Source: Trema orientale (lineage: Eukaryota; Streptophyta; Magnoliopsida; Rosales; Cannabaceae). From it: DNA of 64,000 bases. How positions within the stretch are numbered: the stretch's first letter is position 1; every line of letters starts with the position of its first letter. The stretch is taken from NCBI GenBank assembly GCA_002914845.1, contig JXTC01000014.1, positions 1,057,293 to 1,121,292 on the forward strand. The letters run 5' to 3'. A program made the position numbers and the translations under genes. The notes below the pieces were generated by a model that was not told where the DNA came from, ran no database searches, and saw nothing but the letters and a program-made list of their open reading frames with translations. Shown in pieces: positions 1 through 11,594 of the stretch.

Positions 1-242
1 GTTATGTAAAGTTACCATATATTCCTGGGTGAGTAAGCGGGATTATCTTGTCCCTTCTGTTGTAGCAACAAAAAGTTTACTAGGAACACGAACTCAAACA
101 TCATTAGACTTGCATGAATTGTTTGAAGAGACATTAAAACACCTTTTGACTGATTAGTATTTACAAATGCCAGTCTTTGTATGTTATCTTCTACTACTTA
201 TTCATATGCTCCTGGAAATTCTTCTTACCTGGACTTCTGCAG
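1..242 (+). other. Probable intron upstream of the TMEM18 exon, with a short open frame
   Basis: The first 242 bases precede a clear TMEM18 exon and end in a pyrimidine-rich stretch and CAG, so they read as intron. One frame is open from base 2 to a TAG at 154-156 (51 codons, ending HELFEETLKHLLTD). I do not recognise it and it does not resemble the TMEM18 N-terminus. It could be the 3' end of another transcript cut by the window edge, but chance openness is just as likely. Confidence 0.35.
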
Positions 243-618
243 TGGCTGGTGTATATCTTGCTGAGAGGCTCAATAATTTTCTTGGGAAGAACTGGAAGAG
301 CTTCGCCAGCCAGAATTATTTTGATCCAAATGGACTTTTTCTCTCAGTGCTCTGGTCTGGGCCTCTCCTCTTCATCGCTATCATAATTTTGGTGGGTCTT
401 AGCAATTGCTTAATTATCACTTGTCAATGCCTCTTGCTTTTCGTTTGTTTCTTTAACTTTAACTTCATTTTCCTGGCTGTTTTAGAAAGAAATTAAAGTG
501 GAAAATCTATTGTTCTTCGCAGATAAACACACTCTTTTCCTTGTGTCACCTCATTGTTCGGTGGAAGAGAGCAGAGCTTAGACACCGAGCAAGGCTTTCC
601 CGTAATAAGCAAGAATAA
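243..618 (+). CDS. TMEM18: TMEM18-like membrane protein, last two exons (5' part off the window)
   Basis: Two exons are visible: 243-391, entered after a CAG acceptor and ended by GTGGGT, and 523-618, entered after CGCAG and ending in TAA. The joined reading gives AGVYLAERLNNFLGKNWKSF, then the hydrophobic run VLWSGPLLFIAIIILINTLF, then a basic tail with VRWKRAELRHRARLSRNKQE. That order matches the C-terminal half of the conserved TMEM18 family: a luminal/cytosolic loop with a QNYFDPNGLF motif, the last membrane helix and an arginine/lysine-rich tail. Animal TMEM18 is an inner nuclear envelope protein implicated in DNA binding and body weight; the plant role is not established. The exons for the N-terminal helices lie left of base 1. 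The intron between the exons is 131 bp and phase 0. The 3' UTR follows for some hundreds of bases. Confidence 0.9.
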
Positions 619-1512
619 CTTTCTCTTGTCATGCTACCATTGCTTACCTATCAGTTCAGGCATTTTCTTGTGGCTTTATACATAGAGCTTGAGAGATCTA
701 GGGTGATGTTCAAGTTAAATTTCGGATGCAGAGCAGGGTACACCGTCCTCCCTTAAAAGTTTTGGATACTGTAGATTAAAGCCTAATCAATTGCTTAATT
801 CTTGTATACCGTTACGTTTTATGTGTTTTCTTTTATGGCATTCTATTCGTTGAGCAGTCTTTGTAGAGAAATTGTTTTTCGTTGTTCATTTGTTGTCTTT
901 GTGATTTGGCTGTACCATTATATGTCTTCTCTATTTTACAATTTTATGGTTGGTCAATTAACAGTAAACCGTTATAGAAGTATGAGTTTGGTTGTTGCAC
1001 TTTAAAATTACCTAGGACCTTATCATTTAAGAGAGGTTGGGAGGAGCTTTTAGTATTAGGCTGTACATCTGGACTTATGGTAAACTTATAAACGAGCTTG
1101 AAATGAAGAACTAAGATTTATATTGGTTAGATGTAAGTTTGTTTGATTGCGTTCTTATTTTAATTCAACTTGTGGTTCTCGGGTTTAAAACATATAATAA
1201 ATTTTTCATAATAAATTTTGCCGCAATAGTATACATCAAAACAAAATGAAAATACAAACCAATGGAATGGCTATTATTCTATCTACTTTTATCGAAGCTT
1301 ACTTTCAAAGGTCTGAAACGACGAAAGACTTTTAAGATTAGACTTCAACTAGTTTCCTTTTCTGGTGTGGAAGTTCACACTAGGCTGCAACCACGTAGCG
1401 AATTAGGATTACTAGTTTAATCTTAAGCTTGGATGGTTTGGGTAATGGCTGTGATACCAAATTGAAAAACTTTAGTATTTTGTACCCGGAAGAGAATGCA
1501 TAGAGGGGGATA
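619..1512. other. TMEM18 3' UTR and intergenic DNA
   Basis: AT-rich sequence after the TMEM18 stop. The first 250-400 bases are plausible 3' UTR. A 67-codon open frame at 802-1005 has no recognisable motif and I do not call it a gene. Confidence 0.5.
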
Positions 1513-1943
1513 GGCCATGTTTGGTACATGGACTAGGATTAGAATAATGAATATTTATTGTCGTCTCATATTTGATGTCAACTTAGAATCGGGATAAATA
1601 GTTTGATACCTAAAAATAGCCCATTTACACGGGATAACTAATCCCATACAAAAGTATAGTATTATACAAAAATGTGAAATTAATAATCTCATACTTTGTT
1701 ATTAGTAGGACTCATATTAATTGTACATTCTAATGCTAGTGGATCCTACATGAAAAACGTATTTTAACTTTTTTTAAAATACAAATTAAACGAAAACTAT
1801 TCTATTACACATTTCAATGCTAGTGGATCCCACTTTCCTAATCTAATTCAATATCACACCAAATATAAAATAATATTAAACTTATCTTATTTTATCTAAT
1901 CCAATACAATAATCATATCCAATCATGCTTATCAAAAAAACCT
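1513..1943. mobile_element. MITE-like element with TTTGGT-type ends
   Basis: Begins GGCCATGTTTGGTACATG followed by GGATTAG and ends with CTAATCCAATACA and AATCATGCTTATCAAA, the reverse of a similar TTTGATAAGCATGATT start. The paired ends, lack of an ORF and AT-rich core fit a miniature inverted-repeat element. A related pair of ends is visible near 60460-60995. Confidence 0.4.
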
Positions 1944-2566
1944 TCAGACTCCAACCATTTGTCCTTAACTTCATAGCAAAAGCGACTCATTTAAATAGGC
2001 AAGAGCAGAATCTACAATACACAACTCAGCAGGACACACATCTTTTATTATTACAAGGATGTAAGTGACTCGATAAAAGGCTAAAAGTGAAAAACCGGAC
2101 ACAAATAAGGATTCTACTTTATATGGCCGCAAGTATTCTTATTCATTATTACTATAATACAAGGTGATCACATTGGCTTGTCTACAAGAATCTTTTTGAC
2201 ATTTTCACAAAGTATAGTGAAATCTATATATTAAGGGGTGAAACATGAAAGTGGAAAAGAATTAATTTAGCACTCCTCCGAAACTGAAAGAAAAGAAGGT
2301 GGGCAAGGATGTGCAAAAGGAATGGTAAGTGGAGGGTACAAAAAAAATGAAAAAGGGTCCAAGATGGTAAGAATGATGAATCATATGAGAGACAATGAGA
2401 ATCGGAAAGTGGATGGTGTGAAATGGCCGAAGGAAATTTCAAATGAGGTGCATATAAGCTCTCTTCATTTTAATTGTCCATTTTAGCCTGTTTTTACTTT
2501 TAATATTAGGGGTGGTTTTATGTCAACTAGGGCTGCCAATATCATCACCCTGTTGGTTTACCTTTT
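1944..2566. other. Intergenic, no gene seen
   Basis: No conserved coding or RNA signal. The 72-codon minus-strand frame at 2224-2442 is low complexity and unsupported. Confidence 0.5.
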
Positions 2567-2861
2567 GAGAAATTTAGGTGGATGATCAAAATTTTAAATT
2601 TGATTAAGTAGATGTCCATTTTTAAAATTTTATAGCTAAATATCCAGGTATATATATTTTTATACTTGGTAGATACACATATCTACCAATTTTAGTTACT
2701 GTACTGAAATTGCACTGGGTATATAATTTTTTATACTTGGTATATAAAATTTTACACTTGGTATATATGCATATATACCGGACATTTTGCTATAACATTT
2801 GACAAAAGGACATTTACTGAAATTGGGCCCAAAATTTGGTCATATTTCTATAAGCCCCTTA
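2567..2861 (+). repeat. Dispersed repeat family A, copy 1
   Basis: A 295-bp unit starting GAGAAATTTAGGTGGATGA and ending near AAGCCCCTTA is repeated almost base for base at 14255-14548 in the same orientation. It contains several near-copies of the phrase ACTTGGTATATA. It has no ORF or clear terminal inverted repeats, so its class is unknown. Confidence 0.75.
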
Positions 2862-2932
2862 CCTTTTTTTCTTTTTCTTGACCAAATTGGGCAAAATTTT
2901 GAAAAATACTACTAATGCTATTATTGACATGT

Positions 2933-3638
2933 ATGGATGTCAACGAGGTAGTGCGGGACCGGTTCTATGTTTATTATCCTCGTTCCTACTATTTACTATA
3001 TTATTCACACATCATTCACAGTTCAATTTGGTGCAGAGCAGTTTCAAGGAATCCCCAACGGGGATCGATTTCCCATTGGTATATCAGGGTTCTTATTTGG
3101 AACCATCATTTGAGTTAACTAAAAGTCTTATGTTCGTCCGAATCTTTTAGAAGTTTAAATACATTGAAAAAAAAAAAACCTAAATTGAAGTTAAAATCAT
3201 TGAAAACTTCAAGTTTAGCTCAAATTTATTGTAATTATAATTTAATGAAAGATAAAAATAACTAAACAAAATACTCAAATAAAGCTTCAACATATTAAAA
3301 CTATCCAAATATAAAATATTCAATCTCGAAATCATATGACATATCCTTCATCCAAAAAGACAACATAACCAAGTACTTAAAACTCTAACAATATTAATGT
3401 GAGTATATATTATTAATTTTTTTTTAAAAAAAAATCAACTTAAATTATTATTATATAGAAAATAAATACATAATATATATATAAACGGGACGAGGTCAAT
3501 GCGGACACTCAATCCCAAGCCCGCCCTGTTCTGTTGAATATTAAATGAGAATTTCCACCAGGTGTCATCATTTATAACAGTGAAAATCCGCTTTATTTAG
3601 GCAAGTGTACCACCACATTCAATGAAATTGACATCCTT
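2933..3638. mobile_element. hAT-like MITE with GGATGTCAA / TTGACATCC ends, copy 1
   Basis: Left end GGATGTCAACG and right end AAATTGACATCC are inverse copies. A second copy at 39683-40360 shares long stretches: ATTTGGTGCAG, GGGGATCGATTTC, the CAATCCCAAGCCCGCC-type block and the ATTAAATGAGAA block. The element has no transposase ORF. TIRs of this type (AGGGATGTCAA) are typical of non-autonomous hAT-like plant elements, but the class is inferred. Confidence 0.65.
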
Positions 3639-4336
3639 ACTAACGTACATCAAGACGTCACCAAATTGCTCCCTTTTATTTTCTTTAAGATATCACTAAA
3701 ATCAAATAAAAATCCAAAGATATCCCTTTTATTCAAAAAAAAACAAAGTACCAAATTAATGTCTATTCCAATGTTATTGAAAAAATCTCGTGTTCTTTAA
3801 AATAATATGGAAAAAAGTCTCCTTATTGTAGACGAAGCGTACTCGGGCAGCACCAAATTTTTTGTTCTTTCTTTTACCCTTTTTTCCCCCCTTTTCTTTT
3901 TATATTTCATATTCAAACAAAGGACACTCAACGTGAGAAACAATTTTCCAGAGAAAACAAACAAAAATAATTGTGTTAAACGCAAAAAGTACCCAGTGTG
4001 CACTTTTTGTAATTTAAATACTTTGTTTAGGCATATGCAAAATTTCATATAATCTAAATATTTTATTTATGGAAAATTCTTATTTCAAGGTTTAATTGTT
4101 TTAGCAAATTTTATTACACTTTATGTGTTTTTAAACAAAAATAATCATATCTCGTTTAGTTTCAGTGCTATATGAACGATAAATTCGTTATTTCATGCGT
4201 GGAGGGTACAAATTTATAAATTTGAAATATATAATTTTGTAGAACCCAAAATGTAGGATTAAAATTGCAAAAAGTGCATATTTAGGGTATTTTTGTTAAC
4301 TCAAAAAAATTATTTCATTCTATCGAGTAATGATTA
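3639..4336. other. Intergenic, no gene seen
   Basis: AT-rich. Mirror-image open frames on both strands at about 3797-4052 are low complexity (polyT/polyA driven) and unsupported. Confidence 0.5.
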
Positions 4337-4481
4337 GGACACCAAATATTTACACCAGTAATGTGATATCGATTTCAATTACTATTTTGTGTTAAAGTAA
4401 GACCACACCATTTAAAATTTAGTATTTGAAATTGATGCCATCTCATGTGATATAAATTTTTTATGTAAGATATTGGTGCCC
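4337..4481. mobile_element. Fold-back MITE
   Basis: A 145-bp near-palindrome. GGACACCAAATATTTACA at the left mirrors the right end TAAGATATTGGTGCCC, and the inner arms carry GTGATAT...GATTTCAA against TTGAAATTGAT...GTGATAT. It could fold into a long hairpin. No ORF. Confidence 0.55.
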
Positions 4482-4637
4482 ATAGCACTACTCCATATAT
4501 ATGGTTGAAAAAAAAAATAGACTATACCATATCCCGTGTTGAATACTGATGGAAAAGGACCAAGGATAGTATTAGGTGTAGATTCTTGTTGCGTAGTAAA
4601 ATGTTCTGTTTACAATGTAATAAGACTATCCTTTCAA

Positions 4638-4669
<32 letters not shown>
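4638..4669. repeat. (AAT)n microsatellite
   Basis: About ten uninterrupted AAT units. Confidence 0.9.
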
Positions 4670-4674
4670 GTCTA

Positions 4675-5046
4675 TCTCCAATGCAAATGCTATCTTTTAA
4701 TTTTAATGCTAAAATAAAAAATAAAAAAAGAACAAAAAAAAACTGTTATTTGATAATTAATAAGTTAATTTCGTAATTGGTTTTACTATTAAAAAAATGT
4801 ATTGATTGAGCATTTGGAAATGTATAAGCCTGATTAAATATTGGAAAGTGCAATTTTGATATTTTAAAGTTACCATAATGCCAATAAAGATGAATGGCAA
4901 AATTTGTTGTTATGTTATGTTTAATGCTACACTGGACACTAGTCTGTCACATTCTACATTTCGCATAACAAATAGCATTACATTAGAGGAGGACTTTTGT
5001 TCTGTGCTATAATTATAGCATCAGTACAATGAAATAACATTGGAGA
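4675..5046. mobile_element. MITE with TCTCCAATG ends
   Basis: Starts TCTCCAATGCAAATGCTA and ends ACATTGGAGA, giving 9-bp perfect inverted termini, with an AT-rich core that also mentions GCAT/ATGC arms. Ends of the form AGCATCTCCAATG are common in plant MITEs. No coding capacity. Confidence 0.6.
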
Positions 5047-7915
5047 TGCTCTAAAACAATTAGAGGAGAAAGTACGTGCAATAAATAGCTCAATTTAGGC
5101 CTGATTAAGGAAAATATACAGGAGGCCACGAATAGCATCAAACTAAACATTACATAAAAAGAGTAAAAATGAAGAGCATATACATGAGAATGTCAAGAGC
5201 TTGGCAACCACTCAGAGCACCAAAAAGTACATCATAAGAAGTCTGACTTTCTTCTGCTTCGGGTGCATAGAAGTTCAAGAGAAGAGATGATAGTAATGGA
5301 TCAGTGGCTGCATTAGAAATACTAGCTTTGTTTGATCCATATCCACCACCACCACCAAGAAGCAAGGCAAGGTGGTTCAAGAACATTCCCCCGCTACTAC
5401 GCATTGCAACTCCGCGTAGCTTTCAACGTCTTTACAAGTGATTTTTGTTAACAGAAACCAATAGGATATAACTGTAGATATCACATTCAGAGACATATAT
5501 AGAACAAAGAAAACGGCGCTTTCAATGTTTTCATTAAAAACTGGGATCAACAATTCTAGTTTCTGACATAAAAATGACAAATCCTGAGCAAGTGCCCATG
5601 TTGTGAACATAATCATATGACTTGAAACTCTAACGGTGCATACGAGACAAACCTGCAACAAGTAAACTGCAACATGAGGTAATTACAATTAGGCGCTAGT
5701 TCACATTCACATCCTTCATTCTCAAGGATGAGAGACCAAGGTAAGAGTAAATAAGCCAAAACAAGAAGACATTTGATTCGTCATTAAAATTAAAGGCAGA
5801 AGTTCAAAGCTTAAGAACTGAAAACACAAAGGCATACACGCAGAGGATAGTAAAAGTAGAGACAAATAGCAAAGTAAAATTCCTAAACAGATCCATTAAT
5901 CTAAATCACAACATCGCAATCGAAAAATGCAAACCTGTTGCTGCGGATTATTGTTAAGAAAATAAATAAATAAATAGATAAATTCTATCAATCAGACTAT
6001 AGTATTGTAATTACACTTCGCTTCAGTATTTATATTTGATTCATAGATGTCACATAACCTGGAAGTCTTAAAATACATGACGTGAAACTGAAGTAGAGCA
6101 AATTTTCAAGCACCTAGAGTTCAACAACAATGAAACCAATAAAAGATACCAAAGGAAAAAAAAACATTAAAAAAAAAAAAAAATCACTCACCAAGAAGAA
6201 AATATCATTCAAACAAAATGTCTAACACCAAGAGTTCTAGCAAATAACCTAGCTTTATTTTTTCCTTTTTTAATATATATCAACTTTTGAGACTTCAATG
6301 TAGCACATTGTCAAACAGTAGAGTTTAACAGTGAAATTATTAAGTAGACCTAAGTAAAACAATAAGAGGAAAAGAACACTCCAAGAAGGGGGAAAAGAAA
6401 AAAAAATAGAAAAAAGAAAAAAAAAAACAATTCATTAAAACAAAAATTCAAAATTCGAACACCAAGAGCTCAAGGCTGTTATTCTCTGGGATCCTTTTAT
6501 TAAGTAACGAATGAGACTTCATTGGAGAAAAATGTCAAACACCTAGAATTCAACATCAAGAAAAGTGACCAAAGAAGCAAGAAGCAAGAAAATCACCATC
6601 CCTGGCCCGAGTAGCAAAGAAAACTAATATAAGCTTTAATGAAGATAAAAAGGCATCAAAGACGTAAAATTTGAGTGACGAGATTAAAGAATCAAATATG
6701 GGCTTAATATATTTGTCTCAGTCTCATCATACACCGATAAAGATGATTTTGATGACATTGGCAATGAAAATCTAGACTTGGGGTTGTCTGAGTTTTGGTC
6801 TCTTCTTCGATACATAGGCTTGGTCACTCATCAACAAATGGAAAGAATAAGAAATAGAAAGAAAGGGATAATATTAAAAAAAAAAAAAAAGAAAAAAAAA
6901 ATAACTCACCACATTTTGCCTTTTAGCAAAAGAAAAAACAAAAACCCATGCCTCTTCATTAATATCAAATAAAATCTTCTATTTGTATTTTTTTATCAAA
7001 TTTCATTGGATTCATATATAAAATCAAAATTGGAGTTAAAATTGTTGAAAATGAATGTTTTTAACTTTTAAACTTAGTTAATAGAATATAAAAATTCTTA
7101 AACTTAGTTAATAGAATTCAAAAAAAGAATTTTTATGTGTTTGAAGGATGTTACAGTTAGATTCCTAAGAGGATACAGATCCTTCATTGGTCTAGACGGT
7201 TACCTATCGGCTATTTCTGTGGTTTCTAATTGATAATTTCGAAGAATAAAAATATTTCTGCACCAATATTAAACTCTAATTTTGACCGGATATATGAATC
7301 TGGTGAGAATTTTAATATAAAAATACAAATAGGAGGTTTTACTTGATATTAATGAAAAAGTGTATGTTTTTTGGCAAAAAAGCTAAAAGTCATTTTTTTT
7401 TTTTAAAAAAAAAATATTCCCTAGAAAGAAATACTAATAACAAGATAGAAAGAAAGTTATTTACGCAAAACAATTCAATAAATTAGAATGGTTGATGTGG
7501 CTGATGAAATGGGTTGACAAATCATGTGCCATGATCCCTAGCATTATTCAAATCCAAAACGGTAGAACTAGCATTATTCTAAACCAAAATAGAAATGAGT
7601 TATCTGAGTCTGATTTCAGCACACTTTTTGTCAAGAAAATGAACCTGAGACATCAAAGCTTTCTTCTAGGAATATGCTCTTGATGCTCTAATAATCTACA
7701 GGAGACGAAAAAAAACAGAACATGTTCAACAACCTAATCACAGTATATCATGATGCTTTTTCGAACTAAAATGATATTTAAGTTACAGTGTACAATCAGA
7801 CAAAAGTTATTATACAGCATATATTAGTTCTGTACTGCTTAGGGTTTAGAAAGTACTGAAAAAAAAGAAAGGAAAAATAATAATAATAATGCAAAGTGAC
7901 ACTAAATAAACTCAC
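5047..7915. other. Region downstream of the PPR gene; no assignable gene
   Basis: Mostly A-rich (plus strand) sequence with long polyA tracts. On the minus strand two adjoining open stretches (5377-5661 and 5150-5404) have less biased composition, including LLSSLLLNFYAPEAEESQTS, but I recognise no family and see no consistent splice chain. They could be terminal exons of a minus-strand transcript running from the PPR locus or an unrelated relic. Confidence 0.3.
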
Positions 7916-7995
7916 CTCCTCTTCATATGACAATATAGATTGAGAGCCCTCATCTTCAGTGGACGTGAAATCCACACTAGTCCAGCATATTGCCT
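7916..7995 (-). other. Exon-like segment with strong splice sites, possibly in the PPR 3' UTR
   Basis: On the minus strand this 80-bp segment is preceded by a pyrimidine-rich TTTTATTGCAG acceptor and followed by GAG|GTGAGT, a near-consensus donor. Two reading frames are open across it. It lies about 1.1 kb behind the PPR stop codon on the same strand, so a spliced 3' UTR is one explanation. An internal exon of an unrecognised gene is another. Confidence 0.3.
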
Positions 7996-8911
7996 CTGCA
8001 ATAAAACACAACCGATAATAACAATGCTACCAATCATGTTTTGATTTATTCAGGTAAGTGTAACAACATATGAGATACGACAACAAAAGCACAAGAAAAC
8101 ATGTGAAAAATTCAGTAATAAATGGGGTGCAAAGAAACCTGCTTCTCCTCATCTTGCTCACACACCAGGATCTAGGCTAGACTTACCACCATCATGAGAT
8201 CTTTCACACCAAATTATGAACAAATGTTCAGGTTCACAACGATTCAATTAAATACAAGAAATACAACAAATTAGGAACTCAAGTCTCCCATTTGTTATCA
8301 ACTTTTTATTTGATGTCTTTTCTATACTCTTAACAAGACATGACATGCATTTCATATCTCAACCATGAACGGCTGACCAAAATCCAACATCCAAAACCTG
8401 AAAATCAAATTCAGCCTTCCAAAAAATTTATTACTAAATCCAGAATTTCGGGACCAGCAGCTATGAAACATGTACTCATCACCAAGCCACATTGGAAGAA
8501 TGTTGCTACAGACTAGTTCCTGCAGGGAAGCAATAGGACCATCAGGTGCTAACCAATCATTCCACAAGACCATTAAAACTAAAATTTATTATGAAATTTC
8601 ATCTAAGAAAACTCTACCTAATTTACCTTAATAGATGCAACTATCACAGTCCCACTCTTTCATTGTTGATGATCTGTCTTAACTTACATTTCTTGGGTAA
8701 TCACAGAAACGTAATTACCATTATGTGCTTTCTTTCTTTCCTCCTACTGTCTTTTCCCTTTATAAAAGCAAAGCATGCAGTGCAAGTTGCACAAAAACAG
8801 TAATGAATCCGCAAAGATCTTTCATGTATTAAGTTAAACTATTTATCATCTTTTTTCTTTCATGTATATAGTTAAACTATTTATCATCTTTTTTTCATGT
8901 AACATTTATAC

Positions 8912-9045
8912 CTGAATGGAGTTCCAGGCCACTCAATATCTAAAAAACCACCGTGGTAAAACCCCACCATGCTCTCTGCAAAAGCATTAACACCTTCTGC
9001 CACTGCCACAACTGCCTGAATTTATGTTGAATCTACTGCTCAACT
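8912..9045 (-). other. PPR 3' UTR segment ending at a donor-like site
   Basis: Directly after the PPR stop the minus strand runs to CCATTCAG|GTATAAATG, a plausible donor. Inside it, one frame reads AVVAVAEGVNAFAESMVGFY and onward to the donor without a stop. It starts after a possible acceptor (AAATTCAG) only about 25 bases behind the PPR stop. The composition looks coding-like, so this is either 3' UTR with a chance open frame or an exon of a second overlapping transcript. Unrecognised. Confidence 0.3.
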
Positions 9046-11451
9046 CTACCAGTAATTGCCACATGAGCATTCACCATTTTTAAAATGGTGAAACCTCTTG
9101 CCATCTCTAACAATTATTTCCCTCTTCACCAGCCTAGATATGAATTTGAATGCATTATGGCAATCACCACAGATCCTAAGATTCTTAAATACCCTGATTG
9201 TGGCACCTGGTGGGAGCTTCATGAGCCCAAATCCAACGGCAAGTTTCTCACTGTGGGTGGACAATGAATACTCCTTCAGCTCAGACTCCATATCACGCAA
9301 CACATACTTAGTATCGGGGATGTATCCCAATTTCTTCATTTCGAGTCCGAGCTTGTTTAGATACTTGTACAAGGCCTCAACCTCAGGGTGCATAGTATCA
9401 TCAACCAAGAAGACATGAACCTTGTTGTCAACCTCAATCCAACTACAACCGGGTTCCTTCTTGACTCCTCTCTTCCTCATTAATTTCCTCACCTTAGCTA
9501 CCTCTTCCCACCAGCCTACATTTGCATACATGTTGGACAACATTATGTAGGTTGCATCATGCTCTGGTCTAAGCTCAAAGAGTCGTTCTGCGGCTTGAAT
9601 ACCTAAATCCATATTCCCATGAATCCAGGAACCAGCAAGGACTGACTCCCAAATCTGGGCACCTGGATCAAAAGGCATTGCGTTTATCAATTCCTTGGCT
9701 TCTGAGAACTTCCCAGCCCGACAAAATAAATCAACCATGATGGCATAGTGATCTTCATCCGGGGAAATACCATAAGAGCTAGTCATTGAATCGAAATAAT
9801 GACAACCTTCTTTTACTAAACCAGCATGGCTACAGGCTGAGAGAATTGTGATGAATACTACCCTATTTGGTTGTATGTCTTCCTTTAACATCTGTTCGAA
9901 AAGTTCAATTGCTTGAAGACCTCGTCCATGTTGTGCCAGAGCTGCAATCATGGAATTCCAAGACACTAAATCCACATGCAACATTGTGAGGAACACACGT
10001 TTTGCAGCCTCAACAACTCCACATCTCGCATACATTGTTATAAGTGCATTTCCAGCCCCAAGACTTGAATCATGTCCCAAGGAGATCAATAAAGCATGGA
10101 GCTGGCGTCCATGCTCCAATGCTCCAAGCACAGCACAAGAAGTAATTGCTCCTGAAAATATGTATTGACAGGGTTTAAGACCTTCTGATCTCATTTGGTC
10201 AAACAGCTTCATAGCCTCTTCTCCAAATCCATTTTGAGCTAACCCCGATATCATCACAGTCCATGTTCTATTGTTTTTCTCCGGAATTTCCATAAAAAAG
10301 GATTTGGCTTCCTCAAGACGCTGTGCATCCACATACCCTGATAAAATTGCAGTCCATGAAACAGTGTCTCTTACAGGCATCTTATTAAAAATCTCGAGCG
10401 CCTCATCTACTTTACCACATTGATAATACAACGTAACTAATGCATTATTCACAAACAACGATGATTTTGATGATGGTTTTAATTCCGTTCTTAAAATGTG
10501 AGCATGCAACTGCTGTCCAAGTTGAAAGAATCCACCGCTAGAACAAGCACTAAGAGCACTTGTGTAGGTGAAATCATCCTGTGAAATTCCCATAACATAC
10601 ATCTCTCTAAACGCTTGCAATGCTTCTTGGAAATATCCATGGTGCACATAACCTGAAATCATTGCATTCCAAGCAGCCCCAAAATTTTCAGTCATCCCGC
10701 CAAGAAAATTTCTAGCTGCGACGAGGTCCTTACTCTTGACATACCCGTTAATCATTGTTGTCCAAGTCAACTCATCCCTCTCAGGCATCTCATCAAACAG
10801 TTTTCTAGCTGCAGCCATTAAGGATGTCGACAATGATGTCGATAGTGAAGATGCACACTTAACATAAACAGATATTAGCGCATTCAACACTGAAGTGGCA
10901 AAACCCGTCCCAGACTTCACAACTGCACAGTGCATCTGCTGGCACTGTTTTTCATCATCAACTATAAGTGCCAAAGCACTGAGCACGCTTGTGAAGGTCA
11001 AATTATCAGGCCTGAAGTCTCCCCACCTCATGTCACGAAAGAGTTCAATGGCAGCACGGCCATCATTGCTGTGCGAATAGCCCGTGATCATGGCATTATA
11101 ACAAACTGTGTCTCGTACGCTCAATGGGGTTCCGCTAAATATCTCTCGAGCCGACTTTAGATTCCCAGTAGCCGAGTATGCGGAAATCAGAGCTGTTCTG
11201 GCAACAATGTCTGGTTCCGGAATTTTGTCGAACAGGTGGCGGGCATAAATGATATTTGACGATTTGCAGTAGATAGAAATCAAAAGGTTGAAAGTGTGAT
11301 GGCGGGGTCTGAAGCCAGATGCTATCATGTGGGCATGGATGGTTCGAGCCAAGGAGTATGACGTTTGACTCTGACGACAGCAGAACCGGAGTTGAGCTGC
11401 GTAACGATCAGCCAAAATACGGGCGTCGATGGCACTTAGCATTTTCGCCAT
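9046..11451 (-). CDS. DYW-class pentatricopeptide repeat protein (At1g25360-like), predicted organellar RNA editing factor
   Basis: A single 801-codon exon. PLS-type PPR motifs run from about residue 30 to 600 (recurrent VSWTAILSGYV, NALITMYARCG and TILSACSHAGLV phrases). The E/E+ region contains the PG box KKEPGCSWIEV. The C-terminal DYW deaminase-like domain has the zinc-binding HSE motif at about 733-735 and CGDC at about 761-764, and ends CGNYW, a variant of the canonical DYW tripeptide. Such proteins bind organelle transcripts and mediate C-to-U editing. Length and sequence agree closely with Arabidopsis At1g25360 (about 790 aa) as I remember it. The start is the first Met of the frame. 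Residues about 200-215 carry a small duplicated STSL insertion. It lies divergent to PS1, 4.9 kb away. The RNA target and the organelle cannot be read from the sequence. Confidence 0.95.
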   Translation of the reverse strand: MAKMLSAIDARILADRYAAQLRFCCRQSQTSYSLARTIHAHMIASGFRPRHHTFNLLISIYCKSSNIIYARHLFDKIPEPDIVARTALISAYSATGNLKSAREIFSGTPLSVRDTVCYNAMITGYSHSNDGRAAIELFRDMRWGDFRPDNLTFTSVLSALALIVDDEKQCQQMHCAVVKSGTGFATSVLNALISVYVKCASSLSTSLSTSLMAAARKLFDEMPERDELTWTTMINGYVKSKDLVAARNFLGGMTENFGAAWNAMISGYVHHGYFQEALQAFREMYVMGISQDDFTYTSALSACSSGGFFQLGQQLHAHILRTELKPSSKSSLFVNNALVTLYYQCGKVDEALEIFNKMPVRDTVSWTAILSGYVDAQRLEEAKSFFMEIPEKNNRTWTVMISGLAQNGFGEEAMKLFDQMRSEGLKPCQYIFSGAITSCAVLGALEHGRQLHALLISLGHDSSLGAGNALITMYARCGVVEAAKRVFLTMLHVDLVSWNSMIAALAQHGRGLQAIELFEQMLKEDIQPNRVVFITILSACSHAGLVKEGCHYFDSMTSSYGISPDEDHYAIMVDLFCRAGKFSEAKELINAMPFDPGAQIWESVLAGSWIHGNMDLGIQAAERLFELRPEHDATYIMLSNMYANVGWWEEVAKVRKLMRKRGVKKEPGCSWIEVDNKVHVFLVDDTMHPEVEALYKYLNKLGLEMKKLGYIPDTKYVLRDMESELKEYSLSTHSEKLAVGFGLMKLPPGATIRVFKNLRICGDCHNAFKFISRLVKREIIVRDGKRFHHFKNGECSCGNYW

Positions 11452-11594
11452 GATTGGAAATAATAGCTAACCAACCACCATCTAATCTAGGACTAGAGCA
11501 AGGTGCCAAGGAAGCTTCAAGTACCTCTTGTTCTGGCTCCAGTAACGGTAAACAAATCAAGTGTCCGACTCCCGAAAGTTTAACTATGAGGCAC

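Noticed and set aside
167..496. 109-codon frame beginning MPVFVCYLLLL
   Set aside because: Its middle is the true TMEM18 exon, but the start lies in the preceding intron and the end in the following one; the spliced reading ends in the conserved INTLFSLCHL tail instead.
2224..2442. Minus-strand frame rich in His/Leu/Phe
   Set aside because: Low complexity and no homologous feel; probably chance.
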